Of a DNA stretch of 64,000 bases, positions 11,557 to 23,828 are shown piece by piece. Below the pieces are notes generated by a model that saw only the letters and a list, made by a program, of their open reading frames with translations, was not told the DNA's origin and searched no databases. The position numbers and the translations under genes were made by a program. Every line of letters starts with the position of its first letter. Within the stretch, counting starts at the first letter, position 1. This stretch comes from Cycas panzhihuaensis (Eukaryota > Cycadophyta): contig CM041465.1 in NCBI GenBank assembly GCA_023213395.1, positions 138,639,741 through 138,703,740 of the forward strand. The letters are read 5' to 3'.

Positions 11557-13746
11557 TGTTCGGTATATTCTCTTACTTTTCTTGCCTTGGTTTGAAGAAG
11601 GTTATTTAGAGTAGGTTGTTTGACATACATTGCTTATGCCTTGTTCATTATGCACGCCTTTAGCCTATGACGACTCCGCAGTGGGGCATTCCTTAGCGAA
11701 TGCTACACCGTATGGCACCATGGTGTCTCCACTTCCGGGATTGTTTCTTTACTTGCTCATGCTGCGACATGTCATTTGTGTTGCCATCCTTTCTAAGCCA
11801 ACTTAATCCTTAGTTAGGACTTTTTGGGTTGTTTTGGGTACTTGCCGGCCTTCCCTCAACTGATTTGCCTCATGATTAGCTTCTGTTTTTGCCTCAAAAC
11901 CTAATTTTGCTGCTTGTTTTTATCTTTTTTAGTTCAGTCGAGACCGTTCATGCAAAACTAAGCTGGCATTTTGAGCCGCAAGCTAATTTTTGCGACCCAA
12001 TTTGTTGAAATTTTAAAAGAGAACCACGAGATATAGCAGTTTCTTGGCTTCGTTCGAGGCGCTCGACATCCCCAACGTTCGGGATAAAGGAATTTTCCTT
12101 CCCATTTCCGGGACTTTTGCCCATTTTCAAGCTTCAGATTTTCCAAAGGCAAACAACCTCATGCAGAGGGTGAAACCGCCATCGATGGATTTTGCAGGGC
12201 CATTGCTGCCCCTTACTACTCTCCACAGCCAGCTCTACTCCCCTTGCAGGTGCTGAGAGATTCAAGGGACTCGTTCAACCAAGAAGCCGCCTAAAGGTTC
12301 ACTTCAACTTTGCAAGGAGCCTCTTCCATCAAATCTCGTGAAATACTCATAACTAGCCTTTGTTTGGCCTCCATTGCTGCTGCTCCAAGTGACATAGTAC
12401 ACACTTAGTCCCCTACATAAGGTATTTCTTAGTTTTTGCTTACAAACTTCTTGTTTTACCGCATTCCTTGTTTTTGTAGTTGCAAGCTAGTACATTCCTT
12501 TTCTTTGTTTCTTTTAAGTATTTCTCTTGCTCTTAAATGAAAGTGATCACCATTAGCCATAGCTATCCCATAGTGCTACCCTAGATTAGAGCCACTCCCC
12601 CCGTACTTTTCCTTGGGGTCTCTCCATTTTCTCCAAGACCCTCCTTTACTCTTTCCTTAGTCAGGCATATACACGAGGATTCGAGGGAGATAAGCGGGAC
12701 CCCATTGCCGTCCTTCTCCCCAAGGGTTCCGTCCCTTGTTCTCTTCCCCTTGCCATACACGTTTTCTCAAGGAACGAGTTGAAGAAGTCTAGGGGACTTT
12801 GGCCAGGGCATCCCAACCGGTTTGAGGTAATCCACATCCACCTTGTTACTACCCGGTGTTTCTTTCCCGAACTCTTTGGAGACTCCCGTGGGTGAGTTAG
12901 CCATCCCGAGGCTATACTCAGTTCTATTTCGTGTGTTTGTGGCATTTGGTAGCATGAAAGTATTTCGTGTGCTTTTATTGCATTTTTGCTACATTCTAAT
13001 GTATAGCTTAGTTTATTTAGCTTAGTTGATTTTTACATCCATCTACATATCTCTTGGTGTATTTTGTAGCCTCTCCCAGAGGAAGGTGCTCATTATACTG
13101 CTTTGGATCGCGTTCTTTGGAAGTGGTGCGTGAAAGTTCTGGGTTAGCTCCCATACGGTATTTTCTCTCCATTAGTTTTGAGTTTCCTTTAGTCCTTTCT
13201 TTATTTAGCCATTGCTCAAGGGGAGGTAAGTGAACCCCCTTACTACCGTCAACCGACGTTGCATGCGTGGAGAAAGGAGGAAGAGGGAACTTCTACTCAA
13301 TTCTTCTCGTTTCTTTCGCGTTTTCTTTTATATTATTCTTGTCTTTTTGCATTTGCCTGAATAGATAAGAAAGGACAAAAGAACATAAAGAAAAAGGGAA
13401 AAATAATCGTTTCTTTGCACTTGCTTTCTTGCACTGTTTTCTTGCTTTACATAGCATAGGTGTAGAAGGCCCATTTATATTATACCCTTCAGCCACACTT
13501 TTCCTCATACCTGTTCATACACCAAGTTGATTGCCCCTACCTTTGTTGCCTTCTCATCACCTTGAGAAGCCAAGGCTTCCTTTCCTTCCGGCCATCAGGT
13601 AGGAAGGCCTTATTTTAACGAGGCACCTTGTCCGAACCCACGCTCCAAAAAGACGGGACGTCCTGCGGTGGAGGTGGTTCGTCTGCAGCCTAGTTAGCGT
13701 AGTGTATTCTTGTATTTGTTTGCTGGGCGTAGGATCACGCGTTTCA
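11557..13746 (+). repeat. 5' LTR of the Tat-like element
   Basis: About 2.19 kb, alignable over its full length with 18549-20937. Relative to the 3' copy it lacks many short blocks (for example near 12060-12310 and 13290-13300) and has a few blocks the other lacks (near 11940-12000). It probably begins TG and ends CA. It contains a short segment with TCTCCACAGCCAGCTCTACT that is also in the 3' copy. Open frames here are present in both LTRs and are not genes. Confidence 0.75.
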
Positions 13747-14429
13747 CGACCATCAAGCTAAATTAACTTCTCTCTTGGTTGGTGTTCTTGCTTCTAGGTC
13801 GTCTCTCATCCCGTTTTTTCGCTCCAAACCTCCCCCGCATCTCTCTCCTTCTTTGCTCTTTTGTCTCTTCTAACAACGCCAGCAAGCGTTGCATGCGCGA
13901 CGCTTCGCGGCTGCCGCGAGGTTGCCCGTTCTTAGACCAAGACCAGCGCCTGCTTCTTTGATTCGACCGAACCTCGAACCTCGATTGGGAAATTACCCGT
14001 CCGATTGGGCTTACCACCACATGCCATGACTCTTTCCGGTTCCGCATCAGATCAGTTCCCATCCCGCTGAATGAGGCGATGATTCCATCTACTATCGATG
14101 ACCAATTTCATCCCGATGACTTTCGGCCCATGCAATGAAGATTGACTCCTCACGACTCCACTCTGTGAGGAGATCCCGTCTAGATGGTTTGAAGAAATGT
14201 TGCATGTAGCATCTTCCCATCCATCCATGTGGTCCATGACGGTTAGCATACCTTCAAACGTGGCACCACGTGCCCCGGAAACTATCTTCCTGTTTATGGG
14301 TGGACCGGTGGCCCCATGGCAAACCTCAACTCCCATTATACCTCCTACGAGGATGGGTTTACCACCCCATCCCCATCGATCCATTAGCCCAAGTGAGGAC
14401 ACGTCCTTTCATGGACTATAGGTCGGCGC
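13747..14429 (+). other. Leader of the Tat-like element
   Basis: Between the 5' LTR and the recognisable gag lies about 680 bases of GC-richer sequence. Short frames occur on both strands but none has a domain I recognise. A standard TGGTATCAGAG primer-binding site is absent. Confidence 0.4.
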
Positions 14430-14845
14430 CATTGTCTGGGACCAACTTCGCCTCACCCTCACAAGTTCCCAAGTTCGGCGGACTTCATCGCAAAACCCAA
14501 CCGAGCATGTACGCAGCCTTCTATGGCGTGCATCGATTATTGGGCTTACGACCATATCCTTATGAAGCTATTTCCGCGTCCTTGGCGGCGCCCTCAAGTG
14601 GTTTTACCGCCTTCGCTCATTCGATTTCTTCATTCCAGCAATTGGTGGATGAGTTCTTGCACTCTTTTCACGTAGCCCGTCCATTCAAAAGTGGAATGAA
14701 AGCGCTCACGCTCGAACAAGGACACGACGAGATGAACCGTGACTTTGTGCGACGCTTTCATGATCGTCTTCACGCTACCAAGGCCACGTTGCACGAGGAG
14801 TTGAGCGAGATCTCTTTGTCAACACACTCTCCACAGTGCATGTAG
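14430..14845 (+). pseudogene. Gag of the Tat-like element (partial)
   Basis: The frame open from 14270 to 14845 contains KFGGLHRKTQPSMYAAFYGV, then LRPYPYEAISASLAA, FAHSISSFQQLVDEFLHSF and DEMNRDFVRRFHDRLHATK. These match, in order, the gypsy gag core: target-strand turn, the W-F...SI.SF..L...F block (here W is lost) and the F..R..R block. The frame ends early at 14845 and the part before 14430 looks like leader, so gag is truncated or shifted. GC content is higher than in the surrounding old layers. Confidence 0.7.
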
Positions 14846-15743
14846 AAGTCCTCAAGATGGGGCAACCACATGTGACTCGCGATCACGAGGTGTTTGGCGT
14901 TGGAGGCCATTGAGATCCGGTGGACTCAAGAAACCTCCTAAGTCCTCGCGCCTCCCCTAAACCAAACCTTCGCACCGCTAGGTCCACCTCTCATCCAACC
15001 GAGAGGACCCTAGATCCCCTCACCTCGCTATTCGCTCATTTGAGCGAGCGATGAAGAGCTTAAGCTCCGGCCTCCTTCGTCGCCAACCTCCCATAAACTT
15101 AGCAAGCTTCGTGCGATGTCCCCAAAGGGGTAACACCCGACCTTCTCAAGCAAGGAGGACCAATCCTCCCTTGAGAAGAGGTGGTGTTCCATCCACGGGA
15201 GTGTTTCCATGACGATACACCCAGCGAGCATCGAGGCCTAACCTCGATCACTGCATTTTAGAGACCCCGCCCCCAAACATGGGGAATGCGGTCAAATTGT
15301 AGGAACAATCGGATAGATCCCGATTCTCGCCCTTTGCATGGTAGAGGGAAGGTGTGTGAAGACCATCTTCCCCTTCCTCCCCCCCCGGCCATGCTCCATC
15401 ACCTTCGGTCCCGCACAAGGAAAAGAAGGTTGTCCAATTGCTTGAGACCACTCCGTTATATGCCTTCACCTGGTCCCAAGTCATAAAGAAAAAAATTGTG
15501 CCTCTTCATCCACATCTCACCTTGATTCTCTTCTTCCTGCATTTCCCAAGACTATTCCGATTTTGAAGGCGCTTACCCAACCCACAGGGAAGGGTAAGCC
15601 CTTTTCTATCGTTGACGAGCTCCACACCGAATGTCCTTGATGGATGTCTTGAGAAGGCAACGTGCTCTCCTTCTTGAAGCTCTTGGCCAACAAGATGCTT
15701 CCATCCATGCAATAGGTGCTACCTCTCATGGGCCACTGTCATC

Positions 15744-16119
15744 TCATTTGATCCCGTAGATCTCCCATCTCCCAACAAGCGAGAGAAGCTTTTGCATTAC
15801 GGATATCATTACCATTGACACTCCTGATTGTATCACAAAGAGGACCATTGTAGACAATGGCTCCTCGGTTAATACTATGCCTGCGTGTATGCTCAAGGAG
15901 CTAGGCATAGTAGCTCTTGAGTCCCTTGGAAATGCCAAGGGTATGATGGGGCCGAAGTCCCCTTTAGGGATCTTCCTTTCCCTCACCTTAGGGGGGAAAA
16001 TTGTTTCTGTCGAAGTTGTTGTACTCGATGTCGATGTAGAGTACAACCTCTTGTTCATGGCTCGACAATGGGGGCAACTTAAATTTGTCCATGAAGGACA
16101 AGTTAAAGTTGTCGCCTGA
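15744..16119 (+). pseudogene. Retropepsin of the Tat-like element
   Basis: Plus-strand reading gives ITDIITIDTPDCITKRTIVD, then the active-site region IVDNGSSVNTMPACMLKELG, and ends with VEYNLLFMARQW where gypsy proteases have YN.LLGR.W. The catalytic aspartate is present (V-D-N-G-S-S). The longest clean frame is 15877-16119 and ends in a TGA after KVVA. The 3' remainder (SDDEDSDPEE near 16145-16175) is acidic and then breaks. Confidence 0.75.
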
Positions 16120-16199
16120 GCCTATGCCGTCTCACACCTCTCATCCGATGATGAAGATAGTGATCCCGAGGAGGTTACCCCTTAGTGGGACCTTTGTTT

Positions 16200-16690
16200 T
16201 GAGAGGCCTTCATCATGCCATGTCATGAGCCAAACCTAGTCGGGTTTGCCTCTATTAGCATAGGTGGTTCTGGCGTGCGCATGGGTGATTCTGATTTGGA
16301 TAGTGAGGGTTATGCGCCCTCTCTTCGACGTGTCACCTTGGTTTCATGAGCACTTAGGGGAATATCTCGGTCAGATATTCCCACTCTTCCTCATTCGGCT
16401 CCATTTATTTTACCTTCTCGGCCTCTCGAGCGTTTCACGAGTAGCGCCACGACGAGCCACTCGTAGAGGCACTTCTTCTTCACGCCCTAGATCCTTACCT
16501 CAGACTAGAGCCACTCTTACTCGGATGCAACCTTGCCACGCGATCCGTCGTGTGCCAAGTCCGTTGCACTCATCCGGTTCTGACCATGGTGAGTTTACTA
16601 GTAGGCACATTAGGCCTACTCTTCGTCACCTATCTCCTACCCTGCGTGTGACTACCCCTACCTCTACGGGGTCTATGCACACCTCTTCCT
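16200..16690 (+). other. Unassigned internal sequence of the Tat-like element
   Basis: An open frame (16264-16716) is rich in Arg, Ser, Thr and Pro in its second half (ATRRGTSSSRPRSLPQTRAT). It may be a disordered tail of the gag-protease polyprotein or chance. I recognise no RT motif in any frame here. Confidence 0.35.
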
Positions 16691-16696
16691 CTCTTT

Positions 16697-16951
16697 ATGC
16701 TCCGAAACGAGCCTAAACTACCATTTTAAATTGTTCCCATTCCTCCCAACCACGGGTTGAATGACAATTTAAGATTGAGCCATGCTCCGAAACGAGCCTA
16801 AACTACCATTTTAAATTGTTCTCATTCCTCCCAACCATGGGTTGAATGGCAATTTAAGATGGGTCCATGCTCCGAAACGAGCCTAAACTACCATTTTAAA
16901 TTGTTCCCATTCCTCCCAACCACGGGTTGAATGGCAATTTAAGGTGGATTC
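16697..16951 (+). repeat. 85-bp tandem repeat, three copies
   Basis: Units begin with ATGCTCCGAAACGAGCC at 16697, 16782 and 16867, a constant 85-base period. The units are about 95% alike, so the array formed or was homogenised recently compared with the LTRs. Each unit contains CCATTTTAAATTGTT and, near its end, CAATTTAAG, which are partly inverted. Tandem repeats in this part of the internal region are known from Tat/Ogre elements. Confidence 0.92.
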
Positions 16952-17956
16952 TCGTTTCTTCTTAGGTTCCTCCATGAACCAGCGTTCTGCTCTTGGGAAC
17001 CTGTGTCCTCCTATTTGGGCATCCCCCAACTAGGGCGACGCTATGGAGTGTCGTCACTCCTCTCTCGTGCCTGTCGTTTGCTTCGCATATTTCGCTATGC
17101 TCCCGTGGGCGTGCATGTCGCTATATTCCTAACCTCACACCTCTCGATCGCCTCATTTACGGTGGGCGTGTGTGCTCTGTATAGCCATACAGGAGGAAAC
17201 ATGCATATTTACAACCAAAATATATTTACAAAACATATTTACATATCTACATGTTTACATATTTACATTTACAAAATAAAATGCATAAAAAAATTAATTA
17301 AAAAGCAATTAACTTTCAAGCTTTGAGATGACGAGGGTTTCGTGAGATCCACTCCGGCCGTCACCATCTCGTCTCTCGGGTCGTGGCTTGTCTCCTCTGC
17401 CTCGAGTCCGCGGCCAGTGAATCGCGTGCCTCTGAAGTTGGGTAGCACTCTGCGTCATAAGGAAGAGGCTCTGGTTTCGTACGAGAGCCGGTGAAAATGA
17501 ATCCAGTTTTCATTAGTTTTCTTTATATAACCCCAGGCGCTTCTTAGTTTTGGCTCGTGCGGTCGTTGGGACCGCCTCATACGATAGCCTTTGCCTTCTG
17601 CCCATTGTGCTCTATTGATGCCCTTTTTGCCTTCCTTTGCAAGGGCATTTATGGCTGCACTTTGCGGGGCCCTTACTCCGTGCGTGCAGGTTTATACTCG
17701 TTTGGCTCGTTCGCGCCCTAGACTCGTTTTTTTTCGTCCCTGGGGTCCCCAAAGGAAATGCTCCCCCGTCTGGGGGCATGTTTTGCTTTCCAAAGCAACC
17801 TTTGGCACTCCAGGGTGTCTTTTCTCCGCCCACTCTCGATTGCTTGCTTTCATTCTTGGGTAACCTCATTCGTCCTCCACCCTTCTCGGCCCTTTTGCGC
17901 TTAGTCTTTGTTTTACTTTCATTGCTATTTGCGTGATCACGAGCTTAGTATCCATC
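16952..17956 (+). other. Internal region without a recognised domain
   Basis: About 1 kb lies between the tandem repeat and the RNase H domain. Several overlapping open frames exist on both strands from 17590 to 17936, but none shows RT, integrase or other known motifs. A short hairpin, GCGGTC / GACCGC, lies near 17558-17575, and a TTTATATAACC sequence near 17520 could be a core promoter, which I cannot confirm. Confidence 0.4.
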
Positions 17957-18270
17957 ATGTCTCTTCGTTTTCTTGATGGTGGAAGTCACGGCAACCCCGA
18001 TTCTTCGACCCCTATTCCTTGCGTTCAGGGTCTTTCTTCCGAGGCTACCAATATATTGAGGCCCTTACTGATGCTCTCCGTTTTCATCGCGGGTCCATTA
18101 TGTTGTTTTGCGATTCTCAGGTCGTGGTGTCCCATCTCACCCAAGTTTACCAGGTGCGATGCCCTCACCTGAAAACCCTCGCGTCCGCCAGACTCTTCCG
18201 CTCGTTTCGTCGGTGGATATTGACATATCCCTAGGCACCTCAATGCCTCGTCGCCTCATCCTTGGCGTCG
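17957..18270 (+). pseudogene. RNase H-like domain near the 3' end of the Tat-like element
   Basis: Reading from ATG 17957 gives MSLRFLDGGSHGNPD, the first active-site block (D in F-DG-x-S-x-GNPG). After a frame change, YIEALTDALRFHRGS supplies the second block with Glu, then FCDSQVVVSHLTQVYQVRCP the third (CDSQ..V). A third frame gives HIPRHLNASS near 18220-18250, the usual H.PR..N C-terminal block. Order and spacing fit the RVT_3/archaeal-type RNase H known as the additional RNase H of plant Tat elements. It is broken by at least two frameshifts. No RT precedes it. Confidence 0.7.
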
Positions 18271-18548
18271 TCCCTCTTCTTCCCAAGTCTCGAGATGTGC
18301 TTGCTGTTTGGATGCCCTCCTACTTCATGTTGCACCTCGGCAACGGGGGCATTCCCTTTTACCTTGCTTGTTCCAGTCGATGTTTAGGTAGCCCCACGTT
18401 GTCCTCGTCTCCGTCTTCCGCCACGACACTTGCCTATGCCCTTGGTCCACATGCTGCTCTTTATTGCTTTCATATATATATGCATGTGCTACTCATATTT
18501 CTTGATTGTCAGCATTCGCCATCACATTGAGGCTCGAATGGACCCGTT
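18271..18548 (+). other. 3' untranslated part of the Tat-like element
   Basis: No domain seen. It ends against the 3' LTR with GAGGCTCGAATGGAC, which is only a weak polypurine tract. Confidence 0.4.
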
Positions 18549-20937
18549 TGTTCAGGTATATTCTCTTACTTTTCTTGCCTTGATTTGATGAAGGTTATTT
18601 AGAGTAGGTTGTTTGACATATGCCTGCCTGCACGCATTGCTTGTCTGCTTGTTCATTATGCATGTGCCTAACGCCTTGACCCTATGACGACTCACGGGCA
18701 TTCCTTAGCGAATGCTACACCCCATGTAGCATGACCACCCATGGTGTCTCCACAGCTCGATTGTTTTTACTTGCTCATGCTGCGACATGTCATTTGTGTT
18801 GCCATCCTTTCTAAGTCCACTTAATCCTTAGTTAGGACTTTTTGGGTTGTTTTGGGTACTTGCCCAGGCCTTCCTCAACCGATTTGCCTCATGATTAGCT
18901 TGGTTTTGCCTCAAAACCGATTTTTGCTTATTTTTCTCTTTTTAGTTTAAACTAAGCGTGTGAGTTCTGTCGCTTGAAATTTTAAAGAGAACCACGATTC
19001 GCTTTTTCGCGTGGCTTCGTTCGATTGGAGGCGCCCTGACATCCCTAACGTTCACCTCCTGTGAACAGGGAGATAAAGGGAATTTTTCTTCCCATTTCCA
19101 GGACTTTTTGCCCATTTTTCAAACTTCCAAGAGATTTTCCAAAGGACTGCACACAGGAAAACAGACAGAAAACAAACAACGTCATGTACAGCAACTGAAG
19201 AGGGTGAAACCAGCTGCCATCAGTGGATTTTGCAGGGCCATTGCTGCCCCTTACTACTCTCCACAGCTAGCTCTACTCCCCTTGCAGGTGCTCAGAGATT
19301 CAAGGGACTCCTTCAACTAAGAAGCTGCCCCAAAGGTTCACTTCACAGCTCCAACTTTGCAAGGAGCCTCTTCCATCCAAATCTCAGCAGGAAATACTCA
19401 TAACTAGCCTTTGTTTGGCCTCCATTGCTGCTGCTCCAAGTGACATAGTACACGCTTAGTCCCCTACATAAGGTATTTCTTAGTTTTTTTGCTTGCAACT
19501 TCTCAGTTCTTACTTGCTATTTCTTGTTTTTACCTGCAATTCCTTGTTTTTTGTAGTTGCAAGCTAGTACATTCATTTTTCTTTGTTTCTTTTCTGAGTA
19601 TTTCTCTTGCTCTTAAATGAAAGTGATCACCATTAGCCATAGCTATCCCATAGTGCTACCCTAGATTAGAGCCACTCCCCCGGTACTTTTCCTTGGGGTC
19701 TCTCCATTTTCTCCAAGACCCTTCTTTACTCTTGCCTTAGTCAGCCAGTGCAAGGGCATATATACGAGGATTCGAGGGAGATAGGCGGGGTTTCGTCCCC
19801 CATTGCCGTCCTTCTCCCCAAGGGTTCCGTCCCTTGTTCTCTTCCCCTTGCCATACACGCTTTCTCAAGGAACGAGTTGAAGAAGTCTAGGGGACTTTGG
19901 CCAGGGCATCCCGACCGGTTTGAGGTAATCCACATCCACCTTGTTACTACCCGGTGTTTCTTTCCCGAACTCTTTGGAGACCTCCCGTGGGTGAGTTAGC
20001 TATCCCGAGGCTATACTCAGTTCTATTTCGTGTGTTTGTGGCGTTTGGTAGCGTGAGAGTATTTCGTGTGCTTTTATTGCATTTTTGCTACATTCTAATG
20101 TATAGCTTAGTTTATTTAGCTTAGTTGATTTCAGTTTATATCCATCTACGCATATCTCTTGGTGTATTTTGTAGCCTCTCCCCGAGAGGAAGGTGCTTGT
20201 CATACTTGCTTGCAGGATCGCGTTGCTGGAAGTGGTGCGTGAGGCGAACCCGTTGCTGGTTAGCTCCCATATGGTATTTTCTCTCCATTAGTTTCGAGTT
20301 TCCTTTCCGTCCTTTCTTTTATTTAGCTTCGTATGCTCAAGGGGAGGTAAGTGAACCCCCTTACTACCGTCAACCGATGTCGCATGCGTGGATAAAGGAG
20401 GAAGAGGGAGCAGGACCTAGTGAGATTTGCCGTACTTCTACTCAAACGCCGGATCCAGGTATTCTTCTCGTTTCTTTCGCATTTTCTTTTATATTATTCT
20501 TGTCTTTTTGCATTTGCCTGAATAGATAAGAAAGGACAAAAGAACATAAAGAAAAAGAGAAAAATAATCGTTTCTTTACACTTGCTTTCTTGCACTGTTT
20601 TCTTGCTTTACATAGCATAGGTGTAGAAGGCCCATTTATATTGTACCCTTCAGCCACACCTTTCCTCATACCTGTTCATACACCAAGTTGATTGCCCCTA
20701 CCTTTGTTGCATTCTCATCACCTTGAGAAGCCGCAACGCGCAAGGCTTCCCTTTCCTTCCCGGCCATCCGAAGGGTAGGAAGGCCTTGTTTCGAAGCAAC
20801 CAGCACCTTCCAGCCCAACCCAACCGGGCAGACTAACGGCCCGTCTGCATCTGGTAAGGTCCTCAGCCTAGTTAGCGTAGTGTATTCTTGTATCTGTTTG
20901 CTAGACGTAGGATCATCGCCCCGTAGAGAGCGTTTCA
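18549..20937 (+). repeat. 3' LTR of the Tat-like element
   Basis: About 2.39 kb, collinear with 11557-13746. It keeps short blocks missing from the 5' copy (for example near 19140-19200 and 20408-20450). The right end is placed near a TTTCA at 20933-20937; similarity persists weakly for another ten bases. Confidence 0.75.
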
Positions 20938-22245
20938 TCGTCCATCCACTTTCATCAAATAGATCCCTATTTTTTTTTTCTCTGGGCAGTGTATCCCTCT
21001 TGTGCACTTACTATAGGTTTCTCTCTTTTGTCCAAAGTGTTGCCCTCTAACGACTAGATTTTGGTATATTATTCCCTAAAGGCTTCCCAAGTGATATTAG
21101 GTCACCTAAACATCAAGGTTTAGTTAGAAATTTCCATCATGACAGTCAAGGTCTGTTGGTCTTTAGACATATATTCTCACTCGCCACAAGGCCTCAAGTT
21201 TTCTTCTACTTAAAAAGGATTTAGTAATGAAACCAATGTTGATAGATACTCAACCCACTAGCATCTTGAAACCGCCTGATAACTCTCTATCTTGTGTCCT
21301 CTTCACTTTCTTAACAATAGTGCACTTAGATCACTTTCACATGTATGCCAACTTACAATATTCTCATATAAATAATATGCTAAACATCATACTAAAAGTA
21401 ACCGATATCAATCAGATAAATACATACTTAATTTCTCATAACTCATATATTTTATTATTGTTGCTATATCATTTGCTTTGTCTAGCTCTAACTCTTGAGA
21501 ACATATCACAAGACTTAATTATTCAACTCTTATTATTGAACCAATGGAGGAAATGACCCTTTTATACACTTCTACATGGTAAAACTTGAAAGGTTACAAC
21601 TTTTACAATATGATTATTAACCATTCATAACATGAAACCCTACTTAACAATAATCAATCCTTGTTAGGTACATTTGCATATTTGTACAACCTGGTGGTTG
21701 GTTTATGCGTAGAATAGTTCCAAGAACCATCCATTGTTTTGTAACCATTATATTATTATTCCAATGTAATTTAAACTACCCTTGAGATGCTTTGAAATTG
21801 TTTCCCAAAAGTTGGTATTGTGACATATGAGTATCCCCTACTTACTCGAACCATTCCTTCAGTAGATTTTACTGTAATACTTTATTTCTTTTGGGATTTC
21901 AACCATCCACCATTCCTGCAATCATCCCTCAACCATTCCCAAGTGTCTATGATTGGAAAGTATTGCATATAGCGACACTTTATTATTATAAAGTGAAATT
22001 CACATTCAAAAAACAAAACCATACTGGTGTTTTCTAAAGAAAAATTATACCCAAAAAATCAAAACTCTATAATTATCTTGATAGCTAATATGTAAGTTTT
22101 GTTACAAAAAGTAAGGCTAATATGGCAAAAGATATTAACAAGTTTATTTATTAGCTAATGACTACTAATTTAATCATATACAAAAATGAAAGAGGTTTTA
22201 ATTTAGATACAATGCAAATTTATTTAGAAAAATAATTTGGTTAGA

Positions 22246-22270
22246 CTCTCTCCCTCTCTCTCTCTCTCTC
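22246..22270. repeat. (CT)n microsatellite
   Basis: 25 bases of CT dinucleotides with one extra C. Confidence 0.9.
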
Positions 22271-23828
22271 ATGACGCATACTTTTTTTCCTCATTCTAAT
22301 TCAATAAAACAATTTGAACTTATTCTATATGGATAACTGAAAGAGGATTATTACGAGATTTTAAATGAGTGCAAATCAAAATGGGCTGGGAGTTTTTGGA
22401 AATTTGAAAAACACTTTGTATTTGCCTATTTTGCAATTCTTGACACATTCAATTTAAAGCTCTCTACATTGGTGGTTACCATGATAGACGAACTAATTAG
22501 AAACCCACATCATGCGACAAAACCAATTAAAATGCAAACACATAAACATGATATTGGAGCTTACTACTATTAATTTAGCTCAATTTAAATTGATGTGTTT
22601 ACATATTACACAAGCATGATCAAGGTATCTATTAAAATACCCACTTGTCCACCCTATTAGACAACAAAATAAAAAGTGGCATTTTTTTCCTAAATATAAT
22701 CCAAACGATCTATTCGTTTGCACATATTCATATTACAATTTTGAATTGTTAATCTTTAATTTTTATGCCAACCTACAATTGATTTTGTTTGGTAATTTTA
22801 GGGTAATACTAGACCTACGCAAGAAATTTATCCCTAGATGAAAGTGTAACATTCATAAATTATCATTCTACAAATACTATATTGAATATAAATCTCTAAC
22901 ACTTAAATTAAAGCCTACCTATTGGCAAAACGGTCATTCTACAAACAATGTAATAGAGAATAATTATTGAGCATTGCCATTCACTTTATAGTATAAAGCA
23001 TAGTTTTAGACTATATATTTAGAACCTTTATTCATTTGAAATCAATGAAATGAAGCATAATATGTACATCCCTTACACAAACAATTAGCAAACTTGTTTA
23101 ACATATTTCACAAATAATCAACAAGTTCATTACATGAATCTTAGATTATTATTTTCAACATAACAACAAAATATTTAATCAAAAATAAGTGAATCTACTG
23201 ATGTGATGCAAGCTCTTAATAAAGTTGTTATCAGATGACTTGGGGAAGCCTCCTCACATTAGTAAGATCTAAGGAAAAGCCACAACAAACCACCCTCTTT
23301 AGTAGCCAACAATGTGTATGGTAGAACACTTGTTTATTTGCCTTGATTACTTTTCGCAACCCTTAAGAATACACATCATAGCATTAAGATTATGCTAGGA
23401 AATGTGTAATAAGCCCGAACATATATTCCTGTGATATCTCTTAAGAATCATCAAGCTAGTAGTTCATTATTGGTTTTAAATTAGGGTTTATAAAATTTTC
23501 ACAAGTCTTATGGTTGGAACACAATTTTAAATTTTAATCTTTTGGTAAATTTTTCAAAAGCCTTGAGGTTAAAATATTACAATGTTAAATTAGTGCTCAA
23601 GAAGCCTATAATTTCTATGCTTATTTTTTAAGCCCCTTGGTATAATACATGTCATTGTTCTCGCATATAGATTCAAGTTGTTTTGTGGCCAATAAATTAA
23701 CAAATATTGTTTTAAATGCTTTGTAATCTGATGCACGTTGAACTTTTTATCTCACCAATATGTTTCAAGTTGGGTTATATTGTTTTCAATGTAAGAGTAA
23801 TACATGAATGGTATCCACTCTGAAGATT

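Larger units (their letters stand above)
11557..20937 (+). mobile_element. Tat-like gypsy element, non-autonomous, long LTRs
   Basis: Two long, related, same-orientation repeats (about 11557-13746 and 18549-20937) flank 4.8 kb holding gag, a retropepsin, a three-unit 85-bp repeat and an RNase H-like domain, in that order. I found no RT and no integrase. Long LTRs, tandem repeats in the internal region and an extra RNase H are known features of the plant Tat lineage (Ogre, Retand and relatives), so I infer a non-autonomous Tat derivative. LTR ends are approximate: similarity fades near the given positions and no clean target duplication or primer-binding site could be fixed. It sits inside the gag end of the minus-strand gypsy element. 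Confidence 0.7.

Noticed and set aside
11400-11630. A 76-codon minus-strand frame reading across the left end of the Tat-like LTR
   Set aside because: Its first third is translated LTR sequence of the Tat-like element and only the rest is old gypsy gag, so the single frame is accidental.
12661-12945. Open frames on both strands inside the 5' LTR of the Tat-like element, with matching ones near 19741-20203
   Set aside because: They recur because the LTR is duplicated; the frames are not conserved in length between copies and show no domain.
13763-14062. Minus-strand Arg-rich 99-codon frame
   Set aside because: It is antisense to the leader of the Tat-like element and looks like a shadow of GC-rich sequence.
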